NCBI GenBank assembly: GCA_963930775.1
Contig: OZ005701.1
Span: 6,145,669 to 6,209,668 of the forward strand
Reading direction: 5' to 3'
Origin: Cliona cf. orientalis
Taxonomy: Eukaryota; Porifera; Demospongiae; Clionaida; Clionaidae
DNA: 64,000 nt
Shown piece by piece: positions 35,061 to 61,600 of this stretch. Position 1 is the first letter of the stretch, and each line of letters begins with the position of its first letter. A program made the position numbers and the translations under genes. The notes beneath the pieces are model-generated. The model saw only the letters and a program-made list of their open reading frames with translations. It ran no database searches and was not told the DNA's origin.

Positions 35061-35098
35061 ACCTTGACATTGTACACTGACTAATTATGCTTATTATC

Positions 35099-35104
35099 AA
35101 TAAA
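35099..35104 (+). terminator. Poly(A) signal, gene B
   Basis: AATAAA 38 bp after the gene B stop, supporting a real 3' end without a TM exon. Confidence 0.6.
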
Positions 35105-35888
35105 AATATGCTTGATAATAATCAAAATGGCATTGCTTATTCGTTATTACTTACGAGGGCTTATGTAATTAGTACCCCTATATATGCTATAATTATTCTG
35201 CACTACAAATTAATAATATCAAATGTGCATCCGTATAAACAATAAAAAGTCATAAATTATGGTATGGTACCTAGCAAACTTCAGTGGTTTGTAACTATAT
35301 ATGGTAACGTCATGTTAGGGATATTGAACTTTATGTTGAATCTATCAAGGGCTAAGCCCCAAAAGGGATTATCTTCAGTTAGATTATTAACACAGCTATG
35401 CTAGTACAAGGGCATCCCATCATAGATAATAGAGGGCCAATTTTCCAAAGATTAACTCCAATAACTAGCTAGTTATTACTCTACACACCTCTACCTTATG
35501 AGGGGATAAGATCAGCTTTAATAATTATTAGTCCTAATTACCCTTCTAACAAGGTATGCTGATTTTGCATGCAATGCCTCCCTTATAAGGCAATAATTCC
35601 AAAGTAGTTCCAATTATTTATACCCACCTACATTTTTTAAGTGGGAATGTGATCAGCTTTAGCTGTACATCTGTACATACGCACTTCTAGATTGCATTTT
35701 GAGTGTTCTCATTTGTAAGAGACTGGTGTTTTGCAATCTGGTAAAATCCACTGTAATGCATTTTATATACTGGATCCCAGTCTGTAGCGGCATGATGCTC
35801 AAATTCTTGATTAGCTACTCATGATCATGCATATAATAAGAATTAAATGCTCAAAAGCACTGTCACACATCGTAATTGTGGCAGGGAG

Positions 35889-36081
35889 TACCGTAGTGTC
35901 CCAGGCAAGCGCCCATGGCACTCTGGGTAAGCACCCATGTACCTCATTTCAGGTGGTCAATGTAGCAGCTTCTATACAAATGTATGGAAATTATGTCCCG
36001 GGTAAGCACCCATTTGGGTCAAAATCGTGATGTATGTTTAATTATAAGTGCCCATGGGCGTTCACCCGGGATACTACGGTA
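35889..36081. mobile_element. TA-flanked MITE with ACCGTAGTGTCCC ends, proven insertion
   Basis: Inverted ends CCGTAGTGTCCCAGGCAAGC and GGATACTACGG sit between TA dinucleotides (35889-35890 and 36080-36081). Internal GCGCCCATGG / CCATGGGCG and repeated GGTAAGCACCCAT motifs also pair. The duplicates near 50745 and 52977 lack the insert, reading GGCAGGGAGTA directly into AACCCTAAAGT. Confidence 0.92.
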
Positions 36082-36771
36082 CAACCCTAATTTAAAGTAG
36101 AATACACCAAAATTAGCCACATGATTATGATAATTATTATCATGTGTAGGTAATTAATGTACTCTAATTGTTACGAACAATTATTATAAGGGTAATTTGC
36201 ATAGCATCATGTAAAACTTCTATTGTACTGACAATTATTAGTTATGTGGTCAATGCAAATTATCTAGTCCCATGTCTGCTACTCTTGCTTAATTACCTGA
36301 TACTCTTACTCCTCCCTCAATACTCTTAGAGAATGATACATCATGCCCAGGAAAACTGATTAAATAATATTATATTATTGTACTTAGATAGAATGGGGGG
36401 CCCTTTTGTGTCAAACACAAAGTATACAATGTCTAAGTGTGTAAGATTCTATTGCAGTCTTGAGGCTAGGGTTATGACTCAATGCATCTGCTCAAGCTCC
36501 ATGGCTGTACAATTAATATAGCTATGTGGATCATTAACCCTCCAGCCGAGAGGAATTAACTGAATGTTCAGTGGGAAGAGGTTCTACAAGGAACAATATT
36601 AATTGTGTTCACTGATTCAGAACTGCATCAATATTAACAATATTAAAGTGCATAATACAATCCACGCATAGCTGTTCTCATGCACATTACAAGTCTTTGT
36701 ATTTATGTGGCTCAGTTATGAACCACAAGTCAGTGAAGTGTTCAGTCAGTGCCGGAGTGAGCTCTGAAAAG

Positions 36772-47786
<11,015 letters not shown>

Positions 47787-47963
47787 CTTGTACTCTTAAT
47801 GAACAATATTATTATTCATCAGTGTACGATTAGTGTCATCTATTGAGAACATTTTTACTAAAATTAATTTAACGGTATATATAGCTAGCTATACATATTA
47901 AACACTGTGTGAAACTTATTCATATTTCTGTGATCTTATAATTAGCTAGTAAGGTGAGTAGAC

Positions 47964-47969
47964 AATAAA
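47964..47969 (+). terminator. Poly(A) signal, gene C
   Basis: AATAAA about 178 bp after the gene C stop. Confidence 0.5.
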
Positions 47970-49213
47970 TTAAAGTGTCTGGCAGCCATATTAAAAAAAA
48001 CAATGCCGCATTCATGACATTGTGATTTTGCTGTGGGGATGCATGGGTGCAGATCTAGTACCTATACTGGGATTAAAAATTAAGCCCCTTTCCACTTTTA
48101 ATGAACCCTTGACCACATCCCCAGTGGCTGTATAGTTCTAATGGTGCATGTGGTAAAGGTCGTCAATACACACAGGGCCTCAATCGTAGAGATGGAGTCT
48201 AAGATCAACTTTCGACTTCAAGTTTCGATGCTTCTATCAAAGGAGATGAACTCGACAGCACAGTACAGCTTCCGAACTTCAGATCGGTCGTGGCATGACG
48301 CGTGCTATAAATAGCGCAAGGCTAGCTTTATTTATTCATAGGATTACGTCAGCCAAGAGAACGCGTGAAGTTCGGCCGGCATTACTTATCGGAGAAAGTA
48401 GCACTCAGCTTTTAATGTATTCGCTGGATATGTATGTAAGTTAATATATGATTCTGTGGATTTTCAGGTCTCAGAAGTATTCTGTAAAGGCTCTGAATTT
48501 TAGCGCTATGACGACATAGGTTACATCATAATTACATCATAATTACCTAATAACCGCAAAAAAGTAAGTTTATACTGGGGATGTAACTAGCAATAATACC
48601 GTAAAACCCCGCGTTTTAGTCCCCCCCGCTAGCATTGGGGAGGGGGCTTATTCACGGGACCCTTACATTACCATTATTTGGTCCCAATGGTGTCCGCTTT
48701 AGAGGGGTTCCACTGTAGTGTGTTTAGCGGATATACTCATTTTAGTGATTTTCAAAATTAGCATTCTATTTATTCGAAAGTGTTGAAAATTTGAATATTC
48801 ACAGGTACAAATATTACTGAGACTTAGTGAAAATCGGGCAAATCACTAATTTCGCTAAACTTAGTACCCGCAAACAAAAGTGGACCGAATTTTCTTTTAT
48901 TGTTGATTGGGACTTGAGATGTAACTGTTACCTTAATAATTATTTTAATAATCAACATGGCATTGCTTATTAATTTTAAATACTTACAGGGGCTTATATA
49001 ATATGTACCCCTATACACGTAATTTTTTGAATTACAAATAATAATTTCATATAACAAGACGTAATATCGAATATACGTCCATGTATATAAAATTTAATAT
49101 TAAATTTTGTATGAAAAATTTTCGCCATTTTGCACAAGACGAAAAACTTTAACAACAGAAATTCACGAATTACAGTATGATACCCAGCAAAATTCAGTGG
49201 TTTATAACTACGG

Positions 49214-49456
49214 TAAGGCCACACAAACTTGAATATTAGTTTCTCGTCACCTCCCTTACCTACCGCATCTGCCTTCATTATTGCCTTGAAACACCAGCCA
49301 CACCTCTTTTTTGCTAATTATTTGGGCGGTTCCAGGAAACCACACCCTCAAAATGCCATAATATTGAATAATGAATAATGAATAATGACCGCCCGCCTGC
49401 ATAGAAATATAAAAACGGGTGGACGAGAAACTAACAATGTAGTTTGATTGGCCTAA
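49214..49456. mobile_element. MITE of the GGCCACTCCAA superfamily, diverged copy 3, proven insertion
   Basis: Inverted ends TAAGGCCACACAAACTTGAA and TAGTTTGATTGGCCTAA, with inner pairing TTAGTTTCTCGTCACC / GGACGAGAAACTAA. The duplicate at about 35295-35320 reads across the site without the insert (ATGGTAACGTCATGTTAG). Confidence 0.85.
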
Positions 49457-50304
49457 TGTCATGTTAGAGGTATTGAATTAAATTTTTATGTTGACCGTAT
49501 CAAGAGCTAAATCCCAATAGGGAAGACTGGGATTTGTAGATTATTAGCTAACACAGCTATGCTAGTACAAGGGCATGCAATTTTCCAAAGATTAATAACT
49601 CCAATAATTGATCATGAAGGGCTGAGAACCCTTCTAAAAAGCAAAAAAAAAATGGACTAACAATGTACTTTAAGTTACTAAAATCAAGATTCGGGGAGGG
49701 GGGGGGGGCTATTTCAACATTTGTGGGTTAGCCCACTATATGGTCTCAGCCCTTCAATTAGTTATTACTCTATACATGCACCTATACCTTATGAGGGGAT
49801 GAGATCATGCAGCTTTAATCATTATTAGTCCTAATTACCTCTCTAATGTTTCAGAAGCACTACAGTGCAAAACCCTCCGTGCAATAGCAATTAATAGCTG
49901 TTGCAAATTTGCAAGCTATAAAGCCAAGCAACCTGGTTCCAGGTGCAGTGGTTTTGTAGTTATAGAGTAACCACAAGAATGTACTACACTGTACAATATT
50001 ACGTAACAGTACCGCATGATAGTTGAGAGCCTACTGTGAGTTGTGATGAGTTATAGCTAAGAACTATCGCTACAGCTGCACACTTATACTATTACTGGTA
50101 ATATTGAAATGAAGCCATCGCTGTGTCTTTCATCGATCGAGAGCTCATCAAGAAGCGAAGAAGGCCATAGTTGCCAGAACTTTGAATGAAGCGTTTTCAA
50201 CAAAATTCACACAATTATTTCATACCTTGAAAGTTCCATATAAACCTAATGGCACCTTGTTTGCATCATATAAACCAGGGATTTAGCAGCTGGTGTTGTA
50301 ACAG

Positions 50305-50305
<1 letters not shown>

Positions 50306-50332
<27 letters not shown>
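50306..50332. repeat. (CA)n microsatellite
   Basis: Short CACACA run within duplicate block U2. Confidence 0.9.
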
Positions 50333-50336
<4 letters not shown>

Positions 50337-51523
50337 CGACTACCGTACTCCTCACGCATGCACGATTGCACATGCGCCGAGGGTTGACAAGCTATGTTGG
50401 TTTTGCAATGTCTCCCTTATAAGGCAATAATTCCAAAGTAATTCCAATTATTTCAATCCCCCTCCACGCTTTATGCTGGGGGTGTGATCAGCTTTATAGC
50501 TGTAGCTACATCTGTACATACACATGCACTTCTACAATGTCATTACATTTTGAGTGTTCTCGTTTGTAAGGGACTGCATAATGTTTTGTGATCTGGTAAT
50601 TCCACCTCAAGGTTTATTGGATCCCAGTCTGTAGCGGCATGATGCTCAACTTCTTGATTACTCATGCATATTATTATAATAATTATAAGAATTAAATTCT
50701 CAAAAGCACTGTCTGAACGATATAATTGTGGCAGGGAGTAGCTATAACCCTAAAGTAGAATACACCAAATTATAGCCACATGATAATTACTATCATATTA
50801 TGTAGGTAATTAATGTACTCTAATTGGAGTGAATTCCATTGTATTATAAGGGTAATTTGCATAGCATCATGCAAAAAATCTATTAATATACTGATGTCGA
50901 TTATTAGTTATGTGGTCAACACAAATTATCTAGTCCCATGGCTGCTACTCTCACTTGCCAGATACTCTTATCCTTCCCTAGCTTTAATACCCTTAGAGAA
51001 TGATGCATGATGTCCAGGAAACTGATTAATAATATAATTGTTATTATTGTACTCAGACAGAATGGGGAACCCCTCTTGTGTCGAACAAATTCAATGCATG
51101 TAATATCTAAGACTTAGTGTGTAAGGTTCTATTGCAGTCTTGAGGCTAGGGCTGTGACTCAATGCCTCTGCTCCAGCTCCTTTTTGTGTAGGAGGAGAAA
51201 CTATACCCTGCATGCAAGACTAGCCCAAGCCAGTGATGCCAGTATAAGATATTCAATCCAATCAGACTGGGGGAGGAGGGGTTCTCACTCCATCTATAGA
51301 GTTGCTCCCCTCATAGTACCAAGCTACATATACTATACCATGTCACCATGCATGCATGGCTATAGAATTAAATATTATGTGGATCATTAACCCTCCAGCC
51401 GAGAGGAATTAACTGAATGTTCAGTGGGCACAAGTTCTACAGGATTGTCTGAGTAATCCAAATTGCTTATTGACAACCATCTTTTTTCACTTGATGACTA
51501 CTATATTATTATTATTAGATCAT

Positions 51524-51822
51524 AGCTGTAACAAATACTGCAATTTGATTGGCTACTGACAGGTATCCATATCTCAGTCACCTACAAGCTTCTCATAATC
51601 ACCTACAAGATTTTCATAGTCACCTACAAGTTTTGCCCTCTGGCTCTAGCAATACAAAACTATATGATCTAAACTTGTTAGACACTGTTTAGTCAGTTTC
51701 TATGTGATTTAGAAGACCTCAGGGCTCTCCTAGAACCCTTGCTTAAGCTTCGCTCGGGATTCTATATAGAGTCCTTCGGTCTTCTAAATCATATAGAAAC
51801 CTCCTAAACAGTGTCTAACTAA
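51524..51822 (+). mobile_element. Fold-back transposon, copy 2, proven insertion
   Basis: Same element as 20868-21115 in the opposite orientation. It has three spaced CACCTACAAG motifs (one in the other copy), the GCCCTCTGGCTCTAGCAATA segment, and a fold-back built on TTTCTATGTGATTTAGAAGACC / GGTCTTCTAAATCATATAGAAA. Duplicate block U3 near 54440 joins the two flanks without it. Confidence 0.85.
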
Positions 51823-53143
51823 TATTTATACCCTGGCTCATGCAGTGCAACCATAATATTATCCATTAACCTCTATTATTATAGCTACTTTTAAACAGCT
51901 AGGCTGAATGCACATACCATTTATCTTCAGTTGCCAAGATGGAATTATGGCAATACACACAAATTTTATTCTCTTTTTACGCCCTCAGATTCATGCTGTT
52001 CATTAATAATTTGCTGCCATAATTCCTTGGCACCCAGTGAATAGCTATAACTCCTTGGCACTCCCTGTGAGCACACTTCTGTTATTCCGTTATAATTTCC
52101 TGTCTCCAGCTATCAATATTGTTTGGCTAATTGCTTCATGGTAGCCAATCATCCTACAATTACTTGCCCATCATGTATCCTCAGATGTAAATTATTGAGC
52201 ATAACGTTCTAACGAACTATCAATTATGCATGTGTCAACAAAGGTTTAATCCCACAGTTGCTCTATAGTTACTTTATAATATGTACCTAAGTTAATATGT
52301 GTCCTTGTATATGTTATGCATAGCAGTTAACGTTGGATACATAGTATTACAAGTATAAAAAACAATTAAATAAAATTGAAGGATGAAGTAGGGATGGCAG
52401 TGCCAAAAAGTACACAAACAAGGTTTGTAGGGATAACGTATCACAGTGGGTGCTGAGGGCAGGATTATCTTCAGTTAGATTATTACCACAGCTATGCTAG
52501 TACAAGGGCATGCCTTATAGCTAGGCCAATTTTCCAAAGATTAACTCCAATAATTAGTTATTACTCTACACATGCACCTCTACCTTATGAGGGGATGAGA
52601 TCAGCTTTAATCATTATTAGTCCTAATTACCTTTCTAACAAGCTATGCTGGTTTTGCAATGTCTCCCTTATAAGGCAATATTCCAAAGTAATTCCAATTA
52701 TTTCTACCCACCGCCACCTTTAAGTGGGAGTATGATCAGCTTTAGCCGTACATCTGTACATACACACTTCTAGATTGCATTTTGAGTGTTCTCGTTTGTA
52801 AGGGACTATTGCAATCTGGCAATTCCACTTCAAGGTTTATTGGATCCCAGTCTGTAGTGGCATGATGCTCAAATACTTGATTACTCATGCATATTATTAT
52901 AATAATTACAAGAATTAAATCCTCAAAAGCACTGTCACACATCAGATCTGAAGGACATAATTGAGGCAGGGAGTATAACCCTAAAGTGGAATACACCAAA
53001 ATTACATAGCCACATGATAATTATTATCATGTGTAGGTAATTAATGTACTCTAATTGGAGTGAATTCCATGATGTTATGTATATATTATAAGGGTAATTT
53101 GCATAGCATAATGCAAAAAATCTATTATACTGATGTCGATTAT

Positions 53144-53579
53144 TACCGTATTACCTCTAATTTAACGGACACCAGAAAAATAATTATTTTGGCCAATGTC
53201 CGCTATAATTACAGCACACGAAAATAGCCGGCGTTCGAAGTGTCCGATGAATTAGAACACGCTTTCACGCATGCGCATTCGGTCAAATGGACGTGCGATC
53301 GAGCAGCTGCAGAGATTGAGAAAATGAGACGGTACCTGGAGCTCCCTGTTCATGGTGGGAAAGAGAATAACTCACCTCCTTCAGTACTACCAAAGAAGCA
53401 GCTGTCCATTGCAAATCAGTTTTGCTCGATCAGTACCACGCTAGCGCGAGCTGTCCGAATAATTAGAACAACAAAAACTCACACTTCACTGACTGTCCGG
53501 TGTAATTAGAGGTAAAAAAATAATTTGAAATGGTGTCCGGATAATTAGAGATGTCCGTTAAATTAGAGACAACACGGTA
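53144..53579. mobile_element. TA-flanked non-autonomous DNA transposon with ORF remnant, proven insertion
   Basis: Ends CCGTATTACCTCTAATTTAA and its near complement (TTAAATTAGAGACAACACGG) are flanked by TA. The site is empty in block U2 near 50905 (GTCGATTATTAGTTATGTGG). The GC-richer interior is open from 53240 for 89 codons, with KMRRYLELPVHGG-type and SIANQFCSIS-type segments. This may be the leftover start of a transposase. Confidence 0.88.
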
Positions 53580-55163
53580 GTTATGTGGTCAACACAAATT
53601 ATCTATAGTCCCATGCCATGGCTGCTACTCTCACTTGCCATATACTCTTATCCCTCCCTTTAATGCCCTTAGAGAATGATGCATGATGTCCAGGAAACTG
53701 ATTTAATAATATTATTATTGTACTCAGACAGAATAGGGAACCCCTTTTGTACGTGTCGAACAAATTCAAAACATGCAATGTCTAAGAATGTAAGATTCTA
53801 TTGTAGTCTTGAGGCTAGGGCTGTGACTCAATGCATCGATCTGCTCTAGCTCCTTTTTTGTAGGAGGAGGAGCTGCCCTGCACCGGCGCTGATCCAGAAA
53901 ATTTGCATGGAAGGTGGCCTGGGTACGAGGCTAGGAAGGTGGCTGATGGGGTGGCTACCCATAGTAAACCATACTGGTGCAAAGGGGGTGGCTGGTTAAT
54001 AATAGTGGACATCTCCTTATAATATACTACGTTGCATAAAAGAATTGGTGAAGGGGGGTGGCTAGCCACCCTATCCACCCCCGCTGGATCAGCCCCTGCT
54101 GCATATATACAAGACTAGCCCAAGCCAGTGATGCCAGTATAAGATATTCAATGAATCCAATAAGACTGGGGGAGGAGGGAGAGAGAATGGAGGAGGAAAC
54201 AAGTGGAGGGGGAGCTCTCACTCCATCACAGAGTCGCTCCCCTCACAGTACCAAGCTACATAATATACTACCATGTCACCATGCATGCATGGCTATAGAA
54301 TTAAATATTTTGTGGATCATTAACCCTCCAGCCGAGAGGAATTAGCTGAATGTTCAGTGGGCAGAAATTCTACAGGGTCATATACGACATTGTCTGAGTA
54401 ACCCAAATTGCTCAACCATCTTTTTTCACTTGCATAATGACCATACTACCCCTGCTCATGCAGTGCAACCATATCCATTAACCTCTATTATTATAGCTAC
54501 TTTCAAAAAGCTAGGCTGAATGCACATACCTTTAGTTGCCAAGGCAATACAAACAAATTTTATTCTCTTTTTACGCCCTCAGATTCATGCTGTTCATTAA
54601 TAATTTGCTGCCATAATTCCTTGACACCCAGTGAATAGCTATAACTCCTTGGCACTCCCGGTGAGCACACTTCTGTTATTCTGTTATAATTTCCTGTCTC
54701 CAGCTATCAATATTGTTTGGCTAATTGCTTCATGGTAGCCAATCATCCTACAATTACTTGCCCATCATATGTATCCTCAGATGTAAATTATTGAGCATAA
54801 CGTTCTAACGAACTATCAATTGTGCATGTGTCAACAAAGGTTTAATCCCACAGTTGCTCTATAGTTACTTTATAATATGTACCTAGCTTAAGCAGAGTTA
54901 TGTGTCCTTGTATATGTTATGCATAGCAGTTAACGCTGGATACATAGTATTATATCCATAGTTTCCTCCTCCAAGGAACAAATTATTGTGTTCACCGAAC
55001 TGCATCATTATTTTATTAATTAAATTTTCCACTACAAAGTGCATGATACTATCCATGCATAGCTGTTCTCATGGCATGTCATAAGATTTTGTATTTATGT
55101 GGCTCAGTTATGAACCACAAGTCAGTGGAGTGTTCAGTCAGTCTGTGAGTGAGCTCTGAAAAG

Positions 55164-58004
<2,841 letters not shown>

Positions 58005-58178
58005 ACTGCAGCTGACTTGTACTATTATCCATCAGTGTGCGATTAGTGTCATCTACTGGGGATATTTTTACTAATTAGAATTTAACGGTCTATATACCTA
58101 GCTGTGTGAAACTCATGCACATTTCCATGACCTTAATTAGTAAGATGAGTAGACAATCACTATAATGAAATTCTTCTT

Positions 58179-58184
58179 AATAAA
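58179..58184 (+). terminator. Poly(A) signal, gene D
   Basis: AATAAA about 175 bp after the gene D stop. Confidence 0.55.
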
Positions 58185-58576
58185 CTACATTACTAAAAAA
58201 TAACGACGCTGCAAGCTATGCTTGCAGTGTATTAAAAGTTGATTTTTGCAGCATGTATTGTCGTCAGTGTACATTGTATTGATGTGCATAGTTAAAGCAT
58301 AGATATTATAGACTTCCGTACGTTACGTATACGTAAGTCTATATCTATGGTTAAAGTAGCTATAATAAAAGTGGCTGATCATCCAAGGCAAAGATTAAAC
58401 TACCCACTTCTCCATTTGTATGCTGTTAAGTTCCCATACAAAAATTGAATGCTTTTTACCACTCACCATGATCTGAATACAGCCTCTGAGGCTGTATAAA
58501 GCAATAATAATTATAATGACGTGTAGGTGCCCTCAAGGTAGGTGAATATTCATCAAGCATGACTGACTGCGGACGC

Positions 58577-58589
58577 GTTTCCTAGCAAC
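58577..58589 (+). promoter_or_regulatory. RFX X-box-like motif
   Basis: GTTTCCTAGCAAC resembles the RFX X-box (GTNRCC, 0-3 nt, RGYAAC) with one mismatch in the left half and a perfect right half. A palindromic GTTGCGGCAAC follows at once (58591-58601). It lies about 100 bp upstream of the ATG at 58690. RFX factors drive ciliary genes in animals; use here is inference. Confidence 0.45.
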
Positions 58590-58689
58590 CGTTGCGGCAA
58601 CGGTTTGGGGGTGGGGCTGCATGCGATAATGATAAAGTGCGAAATGCTGTAATGGTGGATGAAAATTGACACCAATAGACACAGAGCTA

Positions 58690-61600
58690 ATGATGGCAAC
58701 GGCGTCCGGGACACTTTCAGAAACCAGAGAGAAAAATCTGCCACCTCTCTCTCCGAACATCGAGGCTTCTCAACTGCTCACGCCGCTACAGCTGGCGAGA
58801 ATCACCATCGATAACCCACAGTGAGTTGAACTGGAACGAACCAGACCTTCCGACTGATCGCCCGACTCGCGAAACTAGTCTGTCATGATATATAACTAAA
58901 TCATAGGTGTTTGCTCCATAATTTTAGTACTTAACAATAATTATTACGAACATAATCAAGGGGTGGTCACATAATATTATAATAATACTAATATTATTTG
59001 TATAAGTAATAGTGAGGTTGTATGTTGAATTTGGGTAAAATAGCACTCTGAAATAGGTATTTGGTTCAAAAATTGTACAAGCGATAGCGAGTACAATTTG
59101 ATGAACCAAATGCCTATTTCAGAGTGCTATTTATCCAAATTCAACATACAACCTCACTATCACAGGCTAATAGTATACATACACAAAGTCAGATAGGTAT
59201 TTCAACTCAGAGTGGTATTTCAAACTCAGGTGCCTATTTCACTTGTAATACTTATAATTGGTATACAAGATTTGTACACATCAAAATACAAGTATACTAT
59301 TAAATATTATAACAATATTATTGTTATGCCTGCTGTACTGATACCCATGACCGGGATCAAAGTGAGATCAAGCAGTCAAGCTGTAAAATTGGAGACAAGC
59401 GACCAATCAAGATGTCCATTTGCAAATACTCAAATCAAGGTCAAGGTGGGTCCTGTCTGTGCCACTTCACCAACGCCCCACCCATCCCCGATTGGCAATC
59501 ACGCTTTTAGCGGTGCGATCTCAAGCGATCAAGGTCCAAAAATGGCCCCGATCAAATTTTGATCCTGGTCGTGGGTGTCAGTACAGCGGGTATATATGTG
59601 ACCACCCCTTGATAATAATACGTGTATGATGGTACACTAATATTTTTTTTTCAGCTACCAGGATCATCTGATGCAGTCGATGCTGCTACAGCACCAGACA
59701 ATGGGCCCCTCAGTGCCCACTCACCAACATGTCCTGAAGAGGAGGACGGCAAAGCTTGGCGACAACTACTTCTTCCTACAAAAGTAAGATTTATAGAGAG
59801 TTCTGGGTTCAAATCCCACTCTGGATCCTGATATTTTTTCTCTATTTCCGCTAATCTCACTTCTCCCACTTTCTGCATGCTATAACACAAGATAGCTATA
59901 TTATTAATTGTTATAGACTTGTACCCATATTGTGTGATAAAGAGGTATACGTAGCTATTATTAGGCCACTCCAAATCAATCATTAGTTTCTGGTCACCCA
60001 CCCGCATGATATTTTGAAAAGCCAGTTTATGAGGACTATAATGATATTCATAGAAAAGATGACGTAAAATTACACGTATTGAGTCATCATAAAACATTAT
60101 GATACTCTCGAGATCTCGATCTTAAGCTCATTGCCTTGCTGCACATGGTGAATCGAATACTCTAAACTTCACTGTGTCACATCAGTTCGTCATCCTGCAT
60201 TCTGTTGACCAGCCAGTGTACTTCAATAGCTCATAGCCAGCTGATATGATCTGACAGGCTATTGTTTGCACTCGAGGTTTGATGACCATGCATCTGTGGT
60301 ATAATTTAAGCACTTCCTCTTCCTGTCTTAATTCAATTAGTCATAGTCCCATAGTCCTAACCACCCGCCCGCCCGCATGTACTTGAGACAACTGGTGTGA
60401 CCAGAAACTAATGATTGACTTGGAGCAAGGGCTTATCTCCCGCCGTTCGGCGGTCGATAAGCCCTTGCTTGGAGTGGCCTTATACATTGCAGCCATAGTA
60501 ACCATACCATAATATGTTTGCATTGTGTACAGGGATATTCCTGTGTCTCAGATGTATGCCAGGACAGCTCTAAAGTTGAGTGATGTTCGACCGTGGGACC
60601 AGATGTGAGTTTGTGAGTGCATGCATGATCGCAATTACTCACCCCCAAAATAGTTATTACAAATTGCCAATCATGCATGCATGTTTATTGTGCAATCCCA
60701 CACTTAATGAAGGAAGCTAATGGGTAATATTATAATAATATAACATGTTCACCTAATTAAATTGTATGACTATCATTAATCAAATCACTGATGTTTTGCA
60801 CTTCTTCATTGCAGAGTGGACAGGCCCCTGAATACACAGAAAGTAATGTGAGTATCAGCGATTATAGCTTGACTGTATGTATTCATAATAATTGTTATTT
60901 ATTATTATGTACATACACATGCACATGTTCACAGAGACAAGGAGGTCCACCTCCCATTTCCTCAAGAGCACCCCTACACCTCTCACATCTCTCGTTTTGC
61001 TGTCTTCCCCGATACCAACCACCGATCGCTACCACATCCACAACCCCTCAACCCAATATCTCCCGCTGACAAAGACAGACGCCAACCTCCTCAAGAAAGC
61101 ACGTACGAGAGCAGCAACACAAATGGCCTACCCACTGCACAAGATACACCCTTACCTAGAACAGCCAGTGTCCAGACGCAGACAGCTCTGACTAGCTTCA
61201 AGCCTCTAGCGGCGTACTATGTGCCCCAGAAGGCTGGGGAGTGGGGGCTCAGGGTTGAAGAACACCACTTGAGTGTGCCAGGGATACCTTCTCTCAGTAC
61301 TGACGTTGGTAGGACATTTTGGGACCTACCCAGGTCAAGACAACACAGGGTAAGCACACTACATACTATTACATGTGTATAGTGAATGGCTATGGTGTCA
61401 TGGCATGATGTGATCTTATACGTAAACAGTGTTGGAATAGTATTAGAGCTCATGAATTGTAGGTTTAGTATGGTAAAATTCGATTATTAGAAAGTTGATG
61501 AATAAAACCAATCAACATGATAAGAGTGAAACCAATGATAAAAAAATAATAAAAGGGCAACCCAACACAATCAAATTTAGATGTTGACTAATACCACTTG

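Larger units (their letters stand above)
35061..36771. other. Duplicated intergenic block U1 and gene C promoter
   Basis: From about 35127 to 36545 the sequence is a diverged duplicate of 48958-51420 and of 52440-54360 (shared landmarks: ACAAGGGCATG near 35410, CTCCCTTATAAGGCAATA, TGGATCCCAGTCTGTAG, AACCCTCCAGCCGAGAGGAA). The last 190 bp (36580-36771) match the DNA just before gene D and probably hold the common promoter (TGTGGCTCAGTTATGAACCA). Confidence 0.75.
47787..55163. other. Gene-free duplicated DNA between genes C and D
   Basis: No supported coding exon was found. Block U2 (48958-51420) and block U3 (52440-54360) are both duplicates of 35127-36545. A second module V (51838-52360 and 54450-54960) is duplicated here but absent before gene C. 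The last 200 bp (54965-55163) repeat the gene C promoter region. Region 48120-48450 is more GC-rich and has a 40-codon frame from ATG 48189 that I could not connect to anything. Confidence 0.7.
58005..58689. other. Intergenic between gene D and the right-hand gene
   Basis: Gene D 3' UTR (AATAAA 58179), then a short self-complementary stretch around 58310-58345 (GACTTCCGTACGTTACGTATACGTAAGTC). The last 130 bp are CpG-richer and form the likely promoter of the gene at 58690. Confidence 0.5.

Noticed and set aside
48189..48311. Forty-codon frame starting MESKINFRLQVSMLL
   Set aside because: Too short, followed by a stop, with no donor in frame and no neighbouring exons.
59801..59830. B-box-like GGGTTCAAATCCC suggesting a tRNA gene
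   Set aside because: No A box or acceptor partner upstream, where the sequence is a coding exon. At most a SINE remnant.
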